Positions 1 to 7,574 of a stretch of 64,000 bases of DNA are shown here, piece by piece. The notes beneath the pieces are model-generated. The model had not been told where the DNA came from. It searched no databases and saw only the letters and a program-made list of their open reading frames with translations. Positions within the stretch are counted from its first letter, which is position 1. Every line of letters begins with the position of its first letter. A program made the position numbers and the translations under genes. Source of the stretch: Lewinellaceae bacterium (GTDB lineage Bacteria; Bacteroidota; Bacteroidia; Chitinophagales; Saprospiraceae); contig JACJYB010000014.1 in NCBI GenBank assembly GCA_020636355.1, forward strand, positions 62,001 to 126,000. Reading direction: 5' to 3'.

Positions 1-134
1 TTCGAACTGCCACGTTAATGCGCAATGGAGGCTTTGATAACAGCCGGGTGTTTAATATGGAAGGAGGATGGAACGAGTGGAAAAACCTTAAACTTCCGGT
101 CACCACCGTTGAAAATCAGTTGCCTTCATCCTGA
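1..134 (+). CDS. Rhodanese-like domain protein, C-terminal fragment
   Basis: An open frame (codons in phase with base 3) enters from the left edge and stops with TGA at 132-134. It encodes about 43 residues containing RNGGFDN and MEGGWNEWKN followed by LPVT. This is the usual end of a rhodanese domain, where a glycine-rich EGGWNEW turn precedes the last helix. The active-site cysteine loop lies outside the window, so activity cannot be judged. Its position before Dps and the YeeE/SulP/MBL-rhodanese genes fits a sulfur-handling neighbourhood. The fragment is too short to say whether it is a single-domain rhodanese or the tail of a longer fusion. Confidence 0.7.
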   Translation, partial: RTATLMRNGGFDNSRVFNMEGGWNEWKNLKLPVTTVENQLPSS

Positions 135-262
135 TCAATTCCGCTCCAGTCAAAGCCTGTTTTGCATTTTTTTAAGACTCCTTCAAGAACGGTTTGGGAT
201 TAGTATTGTTACCTCTTAAAGGCGACTTTTTAATTGAATCAGCATAAATTAATCGTTAAATT

Positions 263-742
263 ATGAAAACCATTCAGATAAACCGAATCGGTCTCGAAGA
301 GGAAAAAGCGGAAGCGCTCGCAAGAGGATTGAATGATTTATTAGCAAATTACCAGGTGTTCTATCTAAACACAAGAGGCTACCACTGGAACATCAAGGGC
401 GAAAAATTCTTTGAATTGCACCTGAAGTTTGAAGAGCTATATACCGATCTTCTGGTCAAGATTGATGAAATCGCAGAACGGGTGTTGACGCTGGGAGAGA
501 CACCGGATCATACTTTTTCCGATTACCTGGAGAAGTCCGAAGTTGCCGTGCATCATAACGTTACGGAAGGACGCAAAGCCATGGCCCAAATTCTGGACGC
601 TTTTAAGATCATCATCAGTAAACAACGGGTATTGCTTAATGATGCTGCAGAAGCAGAAGATGAAGGAACCAATGCATTGATGAGTGATTACATCCGCGAA
701 CAAGAAAAACTGGTCTGGATGTTTGCAGCCTATTTGGGCTAA
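263..742 (+). CDS. dps: Dps-family ferritin-like DNA-protection protein
   Basis: The 159-residue length and pattern fit Dps miniferritins, which oxidise Fe(II) with peroxide, store iron in a dodecamer and protect DNA. Visible are the YHWNIKG stretch (around residues 40-46) with the ferroxidase-centre histidine, followed by FELHLKFEELYTDLLVKIDEIAERV carrying the acidic ligand positions of the dimer-interface site (quoted only as a landmark of helices A-B), and a C-terminal EQEKLVWMFAAYLG helix. The start codon is ATG with no clear Shine-Dalgarno. A weak hairpin follows at 745-764. Family assignment is firm; whether it binds DNA directly is not visible. Confidence 0.93.
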   Translation: MKTIQINRIGLEEEKAEALARGLNDLLANYQVFYLNTRGYHWNIKGEKFFELHLKFEELYTDLLVKIDEIAERVLTLGETPDHTFSDYLEKSEVAVHHNVTEGRKAMAQILDAFKIIISKQRVLLNDAAEAEDEGTNALMSDYIREQEKLVWMFAAYLG

Positions 743-744
743 TT

Positions 745-764
745 AAAGCTCTTGACAAGCTTTT
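745..764 (+). terminator. Possible weak terminator after dps
   Basis: AAAGCT and AGCTTT form a 6-bp stem around a 7-base loop, followed by a short T-run. It sits three bases after the dps stop codon. The stem is short and A/T-rich, so only weak termination is expected. Confidence 0.4.
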
Positions 765-780
765 GTGGGAAATGTAATGC

Positions 781-800
781 TATGTGATAAAAATCACATA
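781..800. promoter_or_regulatory. Perfect CRP/FNR-type operator upstream of the YeeE pair
   Basis: The sequence TATGTGA-TAAAAA-TCACATA is a perfect palindrome and matches the CRP consensus TGTGA-N6-TCACA at every position. It lies between dps and the YeeE/YedE genes, about 230 bp before the preferred ATG. Similar sites precede the porin, SulP and MBL-rhodanese genes. The binding protein is not known; a Crp/Fnr-family regulator is inferred from the motif. Confidence 0.65.
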
Positions 801-1027
801 AGCAGAAGGGTTTATTCATTATATTCAATACATCGCTGGATAGTCCTGGAGATTAGATGGATTAGTTTGTCATTCGGAGGCATGTAGGAGCAGATTAAAG
901 AAATTGTAATCAACACATCACATTCCTTCCAACGGAGCGGTCATCTGTGACCCTGAATAAATTATTCGGTGATGACAACACGGTTTCGTGTTGGGTTTAT
1001 TCAGTTACGTATTTAATCGTTAACCTT

Positions 1028-1585
1028 ATGATCGAATTTATCAGTCAACCCTGGCATTGGGCCGTGGGCGGCGTTTTTTTAGCCCTGGTCAGTTTTCTGC
1101 TGACGTGGTTAGGACGGATGTTTGGAATCTCCTCGATCTTTCGAAACATTTGTGCTATGGTAGGCGCGGGGGATCGTTTCTCGTACTTTAAAGTCAACTT
1201 GAAAGAAGAACGTTGGCGTCTCTTATTTGTGTTTGGGATAATCGTAGGTGGCTACATCGCTGCCCATTATCTGGCTAGTCCGGAGCCGGTCGCCATATCA
1301 CCCAAGACAGTTGCTCACCTCCAGGAATGGAATATAGATGCACGTGAAGGTGATGGCTTTCTGCCGGTGTCGATCTTTAATTTTTCCAACCCATACGGTA
1401 TCCTTCTGGCAGTACTAGGTGGGTTTTTGGTAGGATTTGGTACCAGGTATGCCGATGGTTGTACTTCCGGTCATGCGATGACCGGGCTATCCCACCTGCA
1501 AGTACAATCCTTCATTGCAGTGATCGGTTTTTTCATCGGTGGCTTGATCATGACCTGGATACTCCTTCCAATATTGATCGGTTAA
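1028..1585 (+). CDS. YeeE/YedE-family sulfur transporter, first half
   Basis: A membrane protein of 185 residues with about four to five hydrophobic segments. It contains ADGCTSGHAMTGLSHL, the conserved cysteine-bearing signature of the YeeE/YedE (DUF395, TsuA-like) family, which takes up thiosulfate or related reduced-sulfur species through cysteine relays. The frame is open upstream to a GTG at 947, but those extra 27 residues are unlike the family, so ATG 1028 (starting MIEFISQPWHW) is preferred. The gene is followed 31 bp later by the second half-transporter, and the pair together equals one full-length YeeE. Substrate specificity is inference. Confidence 0.88.
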   Translation: MIEFISQPWHWAVGGVFLALVSFLLTWLGRMFGISSIFRNICAMVGAGDRFSYFKVNLKEERWRLLFVFGIIVGGYIAAHYLASPEPVAISPKTVAHLQEWNIDAREGDGFLPVSIFNFSNPYGILLAVLGGFLVGFGTRYADGCTSGHAMTGLSHLQVQSFIAVIGFFIGGLIMTWILLPILIG

Positions 1586-1616
1586 TCCATTTTCTGGCGT
1601 CTAAAAATTTAAGCAT

Positions 1617-2030
1617 ATGAGATTGCTTTCCTTTTTCCTGGTTGGTATATTATTTGGCATTGTCGCGACAAAATCGGAGGTGATTTCCTGGTTCCGGATT
1701 CACGAGATGTTTCGATTTGAGAGTTTTCATATGTACGGTGTGATCGGATCTGCCGTAGTCTTTGGGATCATCACGATGCTCATTATGAAAAAATTGCCGG
1801 TCAAGACCATTGACGGGAAACTGGTGGTCTATAAAGTCAAGGCCATGCAGGTCAAGCGATTTTTGATTGGAGGATCAATATTTGGCATGGGGTGGGGATT
1901 GATTGGTGCCTGTCCAGGCCCAATGTTCACCATGTTGGGTCACGGATTTTTGATTTTCGGAGTCGTGATCGTCAGTGCAGTCGTGGGTGCATTCGTCTAT
2001 GGCGCCATTCGCGATTATCTGCCCCATTGA
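1617..2030 (+). CDS. YeeE/YedE-family sulfur transporter, second half
   Basis: A 137-residue membrane protein with four hydrophobic segments. It has the second family signature, GACPGPMF (around residues 97-104), whose cysteine is thought to hand on sulfur in the TsuA-type pore. It follows the first half-protein with a 31-bp gap, so the two are likely cotranscribed and act together. Split two-gene YeeE transporters next to an MBL-rhodanese gene are common in Bacteroidota. The exact substrate (thiosulfate, persulfide or sulfide) cannot be read from the sequence. Confidence 0.88.
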   Translation: MRLLSFFLVGILFGIVATKSEVISWFRIHEMFRFESFHMYGVIGSAVVFGIITMLIMKKLPVKTIDGKLVVYKVKAMQVKRFLIGGSIFGMGWGLIGACPGPMFTMLGHGFLIFGVVIVSAVVGAFVYGAIRDYLPH

Positions 2031-2067
2031 ACAGGCCACTATTCAGGCAAACACTCCCTGGAACAGT

Positions 2068-2087
2068 TATGTGACCGAAGTCTCATA
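2068..2087. promoter_or_regulatory. CRP/FNR-type operator upstream of the porin
   Basis: TATGTGA-CCGAAG-TCTCATA is a palindrome with one mismatched pair (TCTCA in place of TCACA). It has the same geometry as the perfect site at 781-800 and lies about 85 bp before the porin ATG. It is supported mainly by being one of several such sites in this gene block. Confidence 0.5.
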
Positions 2088-2170
2088 AGGTATTCGAAAA
2101 TACGGAGACCTTTGTCCCGACACAAACAGCGGTACGCTGAGCTGGCTTCCGCAGGTATTCGGTTTTGCTT

Positions 2171-3490
2171 ATGATGCCTTATAATACTCGTCGAAATTAT
2201 TTCGTTGCCCTGATGATCCTTTTATCCGGATGGGTATGGTCTGGGGCAATGTTGGCCCAATCTCCTGCAACCAGCGCCAGCTGGGCAGAAAAGATACATT
2301 TTAAGCCTGTCGTAGGAATTCAAATGTGGTCAATATATACGACCGGTGAAGAGCTGTATGATGCGACGGCGGCGGAATATCAACCCGTTGAAAATCGCTT
2401 TGATGTTATGCTTCGCCGAAGCAGGTTGGGTTTCAAGATCCAGCCTTTGGAGGTTCTGCAGATCAGTGTGATCGGATCCATGGATGTGGTAGGCCGCGAT
2501 CTACTCAGCGCCACCCAGGGTGCCAGCAATAATGGAGCGGCTCCTTCATTTGGACTTTGGAATGCGATCGCGCAGTGGAGGGTAATACCGAAAAAAGAGG
2601 TTCTGTATCTGGCCACTGGCTACCTTACGCCTCAGTTCAGCAGAGAACACATTACCGGAGCTCTGCGAGTGAGTTCGCTGGAGAAGTCCTGGTCTCAAAA
2701 TTACATCCGCCGGCACCTCATGGGCACCGGACCGGGCCGGGCTGCCGGGGTACAGTTGGGGGGATTATTGCGAAAGCAGGAATCTCCATTCGCATTGACC
2801 TATGATGCAGGTCTTTTTAACCCGCTTTACGAAGCTTATAATGGGAATTCTACCGGAAAGCAATCTTCCGTCCTGGTTACCGGAAAACTGACCTTTCATC
2901 TGGGTGATCCGGAGTCGGATACGTATTCTTTGAGTCATAAAGTCAACACCTTTGGGAAAAGGCATGGTATATCGCTGGGGCTTAGTCATGCCGTACAGGG
3001 CAAAACGGATTTGTTTGACCGGAATCAAGCCAGTGCAGTTGATGTATTGTTTAATTGGGGCCCGGTTAATGTGGACGGAGAATGGGCTTGGTTGTCCCGC
3101 CGGGGATCTGGTGCCGGAGGTTCTGCCGGTGAACGTATCGCAGCCTTCCAGACGGGTTTTTTTCGCATTTCTTACAACCTGACCATGCAGGAGAACAAAG
3201 TTCTGGAACCTGTCGTGATGCTCATGGATTTTAAGGGTGCTATGGACTTGCAGGGCCAGGCTGATGCGCTAGCGTTAAAATCTTTTGCAGGAAAGGATCA
3301 GGCGCTGGATTTAGGTGTAAACTATTATCCGGTCCCTGAAATCAGGCTTTCATTGCATTATACCATCCAGAATGGGGAAGATGGTGACGCAAGTCCAGGG
3401 GCTACTTTCAACAATTATCTGTTTCAGAGAGATGTTGGAGCCATCCATCGTGGAGATTATCTTGGATTGGGAGTTGTATTTTCGTATTAG
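2171..3490 (+). CDS. Outer-membrane porin (phosphate/anion-selective porin O/P-like)
   Basis: The protein begins with a signal peptide (hydrophobic LMILLSGWVWSGAML, cleavage near AQS). The rest is rich in alternating aromatic and polar beta-strand patterns and ends in LGLGVVFSY, a C-terminal aromatic typical of outer-membrane barrels. The 439-residue length and the early FDVMLRRSRLGFKIQP strand resemble porin O/P proteins. The frame opens at a TTG at 2165, but the ATGs at 2171 and 2174 are better starts. It stands between the YeeE pair and the SulP permease, so it probably brings the same anion (sulfate, thiosulfate or similar) across the outer membrane. That role is inferred from neighbours. 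Confidence 0.75.
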   Translation: MMPYNTRRNYFVALMILLSGWVWSGAMLAQSPATSASWAEKIHFKPVVGIQMWSIYTTGEELYDATAAEYQPVENRFDVMLRRSRLGFKIQPLEVLQISVIGSMDVVGRDLLSATQGASNNGAAPSFGLWNAIAQWRVIPKKEVLYLATGYLTPQFSREHITGALRVSSLEKSWSQNYIRRHLMGTGPGRAAGVQLGGLLRKQESPFALTYDAGLFNPLYEAYNGNSTGKQSSVLVTGKLTFHLGDPESDTYSLSHKVNTFGKRHGISLGLSHAVQGKTDLFDRNQASAVDVLFNWGPVNVDGEWAWLSRRGSGAGGSAGERIAAFQTGFFRISYNLTMQENKVLEPVVMLMDFKGAMDLQGQADALALKSFAGKDQALDLGVNYYPVPEIRLSLHYTIQNGEDGDASPGATFNNYLFQRDVGAIHRGDYLGLGVVFSY

Positions 3491-3513
3491 CCAGGAATTT
3501 GATCAAGTTTAAA

Positions 3514-3529
3514 AGTGATTGGCGTCACA
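3514..3529. promoter_or_regulatory. CRP/FNR-type operator upstream of SulP
   Basis: AGTGA-TTGGCG-TCACA keeps the GTGA-N6-TCAC core of CRP sites. It lies 22 bp ahead of a TAATTTTG -7-like element at 3551-3558 and 47 bp before the SulP ATG, a position suited to activation. A TTG at 3519 that would extend the SulP frame falls inside the operator, which argues against that start. Confidence 0.55.
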
Positions 3530-3550
3530 AAGCCAGGCAGTCTTACCGCC

Positions 3551-3558
3551 TAATTTTG
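3551..3558 (+). promoter_or_regulatory. Putative Bacteroidota -7 element for SulP
   Basis: TAATTTTG matches the Bacteroidota -7 consensus TAnnTTTG and sits 17 bp before the ATG at 3576. No clear -33 TTTG is seen at the usual spacing, which would fit an activator-dependent promoter using the operator just upstream. Confidence 0.45.
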
Positions 3559-3575
3559 CAAATAGATTTATAAAA

Positions 3576-5312
3576 ATGAATTGGAGCTCCATACTTCCTA
3601 TCCTCAGTTGGGTGCCGAACTACAAGAAGAGTGACCTGCAAGGGGACTTTTCTGCGGGCTTGACGGTAGGAGTCATGTTGATCCCGCAGGGTATGGCTTA
3701 TGCCATGCTGGCAGGGTTGCCTCCGATTTATGGATTGTATGCGGCGACAATACCATTGATTGTATATGCACTTTTTGGAACATCCCGCCAGTTGGCGGTC
3801 GGCCCGGTAGCGATGGTATCCCTACTGACCGCTTCAGGGGTTGGACTGCTGGCCCAGCCCGGAACCACGGATTTCATCACACTTGCAATCGCACTCTCTT
3901 TATTCACCGGGCTCATGCAATTTTTGGTTGGCGTCTTTCGGCTGGGATTCCTGGTGAATTTTTTGTCATACCCGGTTATCAGCGGCTTTACATCTGCGGC
4001 TGCCCTGATCATCGGCTTGAGTCAGCTCAAGCACTTGTTGGGTATCAAGATGGGCAGCAGTCAGAAGATCTATGTGGTCCTTGGCGATGCATTCCGTCAA
4101 ATAGAGAACATCCATTGGCTCACCTTCCTGATCGGGATCGGTGGGATGGCCTTAATCATGGGTGTCAAGAAAATACATAAATCGATACCCGGGTCATTGC
4201 TGGCGGTTATTGCGGGGATTTTGTGCGTCCTCTTTTTTCATCTGGAAGAGGCCGGCGTAAAGGTGTTGGGAGAGGTTCCGCAAGGATTTCCCAAATTTGC
4301 TTTCCCTCAATTTTCATGGGCAAATTTCCAGGCATTACTGCCCACAACGCTGGCCATTACGCTGGTAAGTTTTATGGAATCAATCGCCGTAGCCACTGCT
4401 ATCCAGAGTAAACATAAAACCTATAAAGTGGACCCTAACCAGGAATTGATTGCTCTTGGCATTTCAAAAATTGCCGGATCCTTTTTTCAATCCTTTCCGG
4501 TCAGCGGGGGCTTTTCACGGACAGCCGTTAATGACCAGGCCGGCGCCCGCACCCAACTTGCAGCGATTATCAGTGCAGTCCTCATTGTTCTTACATTGTT
4601 GTTTTTAACACCCTTATTTCACGATGTGCCGAATGCAATCCTCGCCTCCGTCATTATGGTCGCCGTATTTGGCCTGATTGATAGCAAAGAGCCGATCCAT
4701 CTTTGGCGTGCAAACCGGACCGATTTCTGGATGCTGATCGTCACTTTCATTGCGACGCTAATGCTAGGCATCATTCAAGGTATCGGCATCGGAGTGATAC
4801 TCAGTCTGGTGATGATGATCTACCGGACTACCCGACCGCATATTGCTGTATTGGGTTGTGTGCCGGGAACCAGTGTTTACCGGAATGTGGATCGTTTTCC
4901 TGAAATACAGAAACGTGATGATCTGCTGATCGTCCGCTTTGATGCTCAATTGTATTTTGCCAACATCAATTATTTCCGCCAATGCCTGGAGGACCTGATT
5001 GGAGCAAAAGGGGAGACCCTTAAAGCGGTTATCATCAATGCGGAGAGCATAAACAATATGGATTCCAGTGCAGTCCATGTTGTGGAGGAGGTTGTTTCGG
5101 ATTTGAAGGCCCGCAACATCGAGTTGTATTTTTCGAGCGTAAAGGGGCCAGTCAGAGACGCGATGGCCAAAGGAAATTTGCTGGGCAAGATTGGAGAAGA
5201 TCATTTCTTTATGGTTGTACATGACGCGGTCAATGCTTTCGACCACCGCACCGAAAACAGCCGATTATCAGATCAAGACTTGCGGTCCTACACCATGCAA
5301 ACCAATTCCTGA
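3576..5312 (+). CDS. SulP-family anion (sulfate) permease with STAS domain
   Basis: The 578-residue protein has the SulP layout. An N-terminal multi-helix transport domain contains GLTVGVMLIPQGMAYAMLAGLPPIYGLYA (landmark of helices 1-2) and the conserved SFPVSGGFSRTAVN segment. A C-terminal STAS domain (roughly residues 450-560) follows with DSSAVHVVEEV. SulP proteins carry sulfate, bicarbonate or other anions across the inner membrane. The start is set at ATG 3576 rather than the upstream TTG, since homologues begin near the WVPNYKKSDLQGD stretch and the TTG lies inside an operator. Context with YeeE and MBL-rhodanese genes favours sulfate. Confidence in the family is high, in the substrate moderate. 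Confidence 0.93.
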   Translation: MNWSSILPILSWVPNYKKSDLQGDFSAGLTVGVMLIPQGMAYAMLAGLPPIYGLYAATIPLIVYALFGTSRQLAVGPVAMVSLLTASGVGLLAQPGTTDFITLAIALSLFTGLMQFLVGVFRLGFLVNFLSYPVISGFTSAAALIIGLSQLKHLLGIKMGSSQKIYVVLGDAFRQIENIHWLTFLIGIGGMALIMGVKKIHKSIPGSLLAVIAGILCVLFFHLEEAGVKVLGEVPQGFPKFAFPQFSWANFQALLPTTLAITLVSFMESIAVATAIQSKHKTYKVDPNQELIALGISKIAGSFFQSFPVSGGFSRTAVNDQAGARTQLAAIISAVLIVLTLLFLTPLFHDVPNAILASVIMVAVFGLIDSKEPIHLWRANRTDFWMLIVTFIATLMLGIIQGIGIGVILSLVMMIYRTTRPHIAVLGCVPGTSVYRNVDRFPEIQKRDDLLIVRFDAQLYFANINYFRQCLEDLIGAKGETLKAVIINAESINNMDSSAVHVVEEVVSDLKARNIELYFSSVKGPVRDAMAKGNLLGKIGEDHFFMVVHDAVNAFDHRTENSRLSDQDLRSYTMQTNS

Positions 5313-5374
5313 CGCAATACCCATGGTTGCATTGCAATCCAATTTCAATTTCATACCAATAAACTTTTAGTTTC

Positions 5375-5638
5375 ATGCCACCGAAAGAAGAACTTATCCT
5401 CCGCGATACACTGGCCATCGACCGTACTCGACTCGCTAATCAGCGTACGTTGTTATCCTTTATACGTACAGGGCTGTACCTGATCGTGACGGCACTGGGT
5501 ATTTATCAATTCAGCAAAACATCCAAATTTTTCTGGACGGTCTGGATCCTGGCCGGCCTGGGGGCCATTACGGTGGTCATTGGTGTCGTGAATTACCTGT
5601 ACATGCATAAGAAAGTCGAAAAGGCCTATTCCGACTGA
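5375..5638 (+). CDS. DUF202 small membrane protein (YidH-like)
   Basis: An 87-residue protein with an N-terminal amphipathic part containing LANQRTLLSFIRTGL, the typical DUF202 signature, followed by two transmembrane helices and a short charged tail. The function of the family is unknown. It follows SulP by 62 bp and may be cotranscribed with it. In Bacteroidota such proteins are frequently found near oxidative and sulfur-metabolism genes, but no mechanism is established. Confidence 0.8.
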   Translation: MPPKEELILRDTLAIDRTRLANQRTLLSFIRTGLYLIVTALGIYQFSKTSKFFWTVWILAGLGAITVVIGVVNYLYMHKKVEKAYSD

Positions 5639-5802
5639 CTACCCAGGATGGTTTTTCATGAATTTAAATCCCTATGTAGCTAGGATCACACAGAGTTTGA
5701 TTCATCAAGTTTGTAAGAATCAATAATGGTGACAAAAAATATATGTATAATCAGTTAGTAATCAAAACTATAAGATGATTAATGCGGCAGAAAATGTGCT
5801 TG

Positions 5803-5820
5803 GTGTGTTTGTTGTCACAC
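5803..5820. promoter_or_regulatory. CRP/FNR-type site 1 upstream of the MBL-rhodanese gene
   Basis: TGTGT-TTGTTG-TCACA matches TGTGA-N6-TCACA with one mismatch, and the flanking G/C pair extends the palindrome. It lies in the 281-bp gap before the MBL-rhodanese gene. Its centre is 32 bp, about three helical turns, from a second site, so two dimers could bind on the same face. Confidence 0.45.
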
Positions 5821-5835
5821 GATGATTGCCGGGGA

Positions 5836-5851
5836 GGTGACTCTGGTCACA
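5836..5851. promoter_or_regulatory. CRP/FNR-type site 2 upstream of the MBL-rhodanese gene
   Basis: GGTGA-CTCTGG-TCACA holds the GTGA-N6-TCAC core. It is about 70 bp ahead of the start codon of the MBL-rhodanese gene and in helical phase with the site at 5803-5820. Confidence 0.5.
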
Positions 5852-5919
5852 GACTGCTATGATCCCTATCGGGTATTTTCGTGTTAATAATTAATGAAAG
5901 CTAAATCGTAGGAAATTTA

Positions 5920-7377
5920 ATGATTATGAAAGTAGAACAAATTTATACCGGCTGTCTGGCAGAGGCGGCTTACCTGATTCAGAGTGAAGGAGAGGCAGTG
6001 ATCATAGATCCATTACGGGAGACACAACCATACCTGGAAAAACTCCAGCAAGAAGGTTTGAAGCTTAAGTACATTTTCGAAACTCACTTTCATGCTGACT
6101 TTGTATCGGGACACGTGGACCTGGCGCAAAAAACCGGGGCTACTATCGTTTACGGACCCAATGCCGAAACCAGTTATGCCATTCACCAGGCAAAAGACGG
6201 TGAAATCATCCGAGTCGGTAAAATTAGTTTTAAGGTACTGCACACCCCGGGACATACTATGGAAAGTACCACCTACCTGTTAAGAGATGAAGCGGGGAAA
6301 GATCATGCGATATTTACCGGTGACACCCTTTTCCTGGGTGATGTAGGCCGTCCTGACCTGGCGATCAAACAAGGTGAATTAACCCGGGAAGATCTGGCAG
6401 GTTTCCTGTTTGATAGCTTGAGGATGAAGATCATGCCCCTGGCAGACGAAGTGATCGTCTACCCGGCGCACGGAGCCGGATCCGCATGCGGGAAGAATTT
6501 GAGTACAGAGACCTGGGGTTATCTGGGAGAGCAGAAAAAAACCAATTATGCACTGCGGGCGGACATGACCAGAAAAGAATTTGTGGCTGAAGTTACCGCC
6601 GGACTTACCCCTCCTCCGCAGTACTTTGCTAAAAACGCAATGCTTAACAAATCCGGTTATTCCTCTTTTGATGAAGTCCTGGGTACTGGAAACACCTCAC
6701 TGTCTCCGGAACAATTCGAGGCAATGGTTGAAGATCATGATGCCTTGATGCTGGATACCCGTTCGGCTCAGGAGTTTGCCGCCGGTCATGTACCCAATTC
6801 TATCTTTATTGGTATCGACGGAAGCTTTGCTCCATGGGTTGGGGCTTTAATAACTGACATTAAACAACCGATCGTGGTAATCGCTCCGGAAGGACGTGAA
6901 GAAGAGGTAGTGACCCGGTTAGCGCGGGTTGGATACGACAATACCCTTGGTTACCTTGGTGGTGGCGTCGCCGCCTGGAAAAATTCCGGCCGGGAAATAG
7001 ATACGGTCGAGTCCATCACGGGAACCGAATTGGCTGATCGCATGCAGGGCAACTTCGATGCCACCATATTGGATGCCCGTAAACCGACGGAATACATCAC
7101 CCAACATATTCTGGATGCGCTCAACTTCCCGCTTGATTACATCAACAGCAATATGGATCGTATCCAAAGGGATGAGACGTATTACATTCATTGCCGTACG
7201 GGTTACCGGTCGATGGTTATGGCCTCCATCCTGAAAGCCCGCGGTTACCACCAGGTTGTGGATATCAAGAATGGCTGGGAGTCTATCGAGGCTGCACCGA
7301 TTACCGTATCGGATTACACCTGCCCCACGACCATACCACAAGAAGTCATAGACGATGCAGTTGCATCCGTGGTCTAA
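5920..7377 (+). CDS. MBL-fold hydrolase fused to two rhodanese domains (persulfide dioxygenase-like)
   Basis: The N-terminal metallo-beta-lactamase domain (about residues 1-250) has THFHADFVSGH (H56, H58, D60) and TPGHT, the ligand pattern of ETHE1-type persulfide dioxygenases, which oxidise glutathione persulfide to sulfite. Two rhodanese modules follow. The first (about 265-355) has VIAPEGREEE at its active-site loop and so lacks the catalytic cysteine. The second (about 370-465) has HCRTGYRS with C425 and should be active. Start choice is ATG 5920 or 5926. The gene probably detoxifies or oxidises sulfide sulfur imported by the neighbouring transporters. Two CRP-like sites precede it and a terminator follows it. 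Confidence 0.92.
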   Translation: MIMKVEQIYTGCLAEAAYLIQSEGEAVIIDPLRETQPYLEKLQQEGLKLKYIFETHFHADFVSGHVDLAQKTGATIVYGPNAETSYAIHQAKDGEIIRVGKISFKVLHTPGHTMESTTYLLRDEAGKDHAIFTGDTLFLGDVGRPDLAIKQGELTREDLAGFLFDSLRMKIMPLADEVIVYPAHGAGSACGKNLSTETWGYLGEQKKTNYALRADMTRKEFVAEVTAGLTPPPQYFAKNAMLNKSGYSSFDEVLGTGNTSLSPEQFEAMVEDHDALMLDTRSAQEFAAGHVPNSIFIGIDGSFAPWVGALITDIKQPIVVIAPEGREEEVVTRLARVGYDNTLGYLGGGVAAWKNSGREIDTVESITGTELADRMQGNFDATILDARKPTEYITQHILDALNFPLDYINSNMDRIQRDETYYIHCRTGYRSMVMASILKARGYHQVVDIKNGWESIEAAPITVSDYTCPTTIPQEVIDDAVASVV

Positions 7378-7406
7378 TTTTCATTAAGTACCATAATACA
7401 GCATTC

Positions 7407-7441
7407 AGCACGTTGTCGCTTAGTCCGGCAACGTGCTTTTT
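7407..7441 (+). terminator. Rho-independent terminator after the MBL-rhodanese gene
   Basis: AGCACGTTG and CAACGTGCT form a perfect 9-bp stem around a 13-base loop, followed directly by five T. It lies 30 bp after the stop codon and separates this gene from cydAB. Its 3' arm and T-run overlap a degenerate GTGC-N6-TCAC half-match to the CRP motif. Confidence 0.8.
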
Positions 7442-7574
7442 GTCACATATACCCGTAAACCCTCCAGGCATCCTGGCGTTGATAAATCAGGTAACTTTAG
7501 TTCCGGATTTTCCGCGAATACCCTGAGTGTTACCGGGCTCCGGATGGCAGCAACTATTTAAAAAACTGAAAGGC

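Noticed and set aside
25..219. 64-codon open frame at the left edge
   Set aside because: It overlaps, in another frame, the clear C-terminal end of a rhodanese domain (1-134) and has no protein-like pattern itself.
947..1027. GTG-initiated 27-residue extension of the first YeeE half-protein
   Set aside because: The extra residues do not resemble the family and the ATG at 1028 gives the normal start.
3519..3575. TTG-initiated extension of SulP
   Set aside because: The TTG lies within the CRP-like operator and upstream of the -7 element, so it would not be in the transcript.
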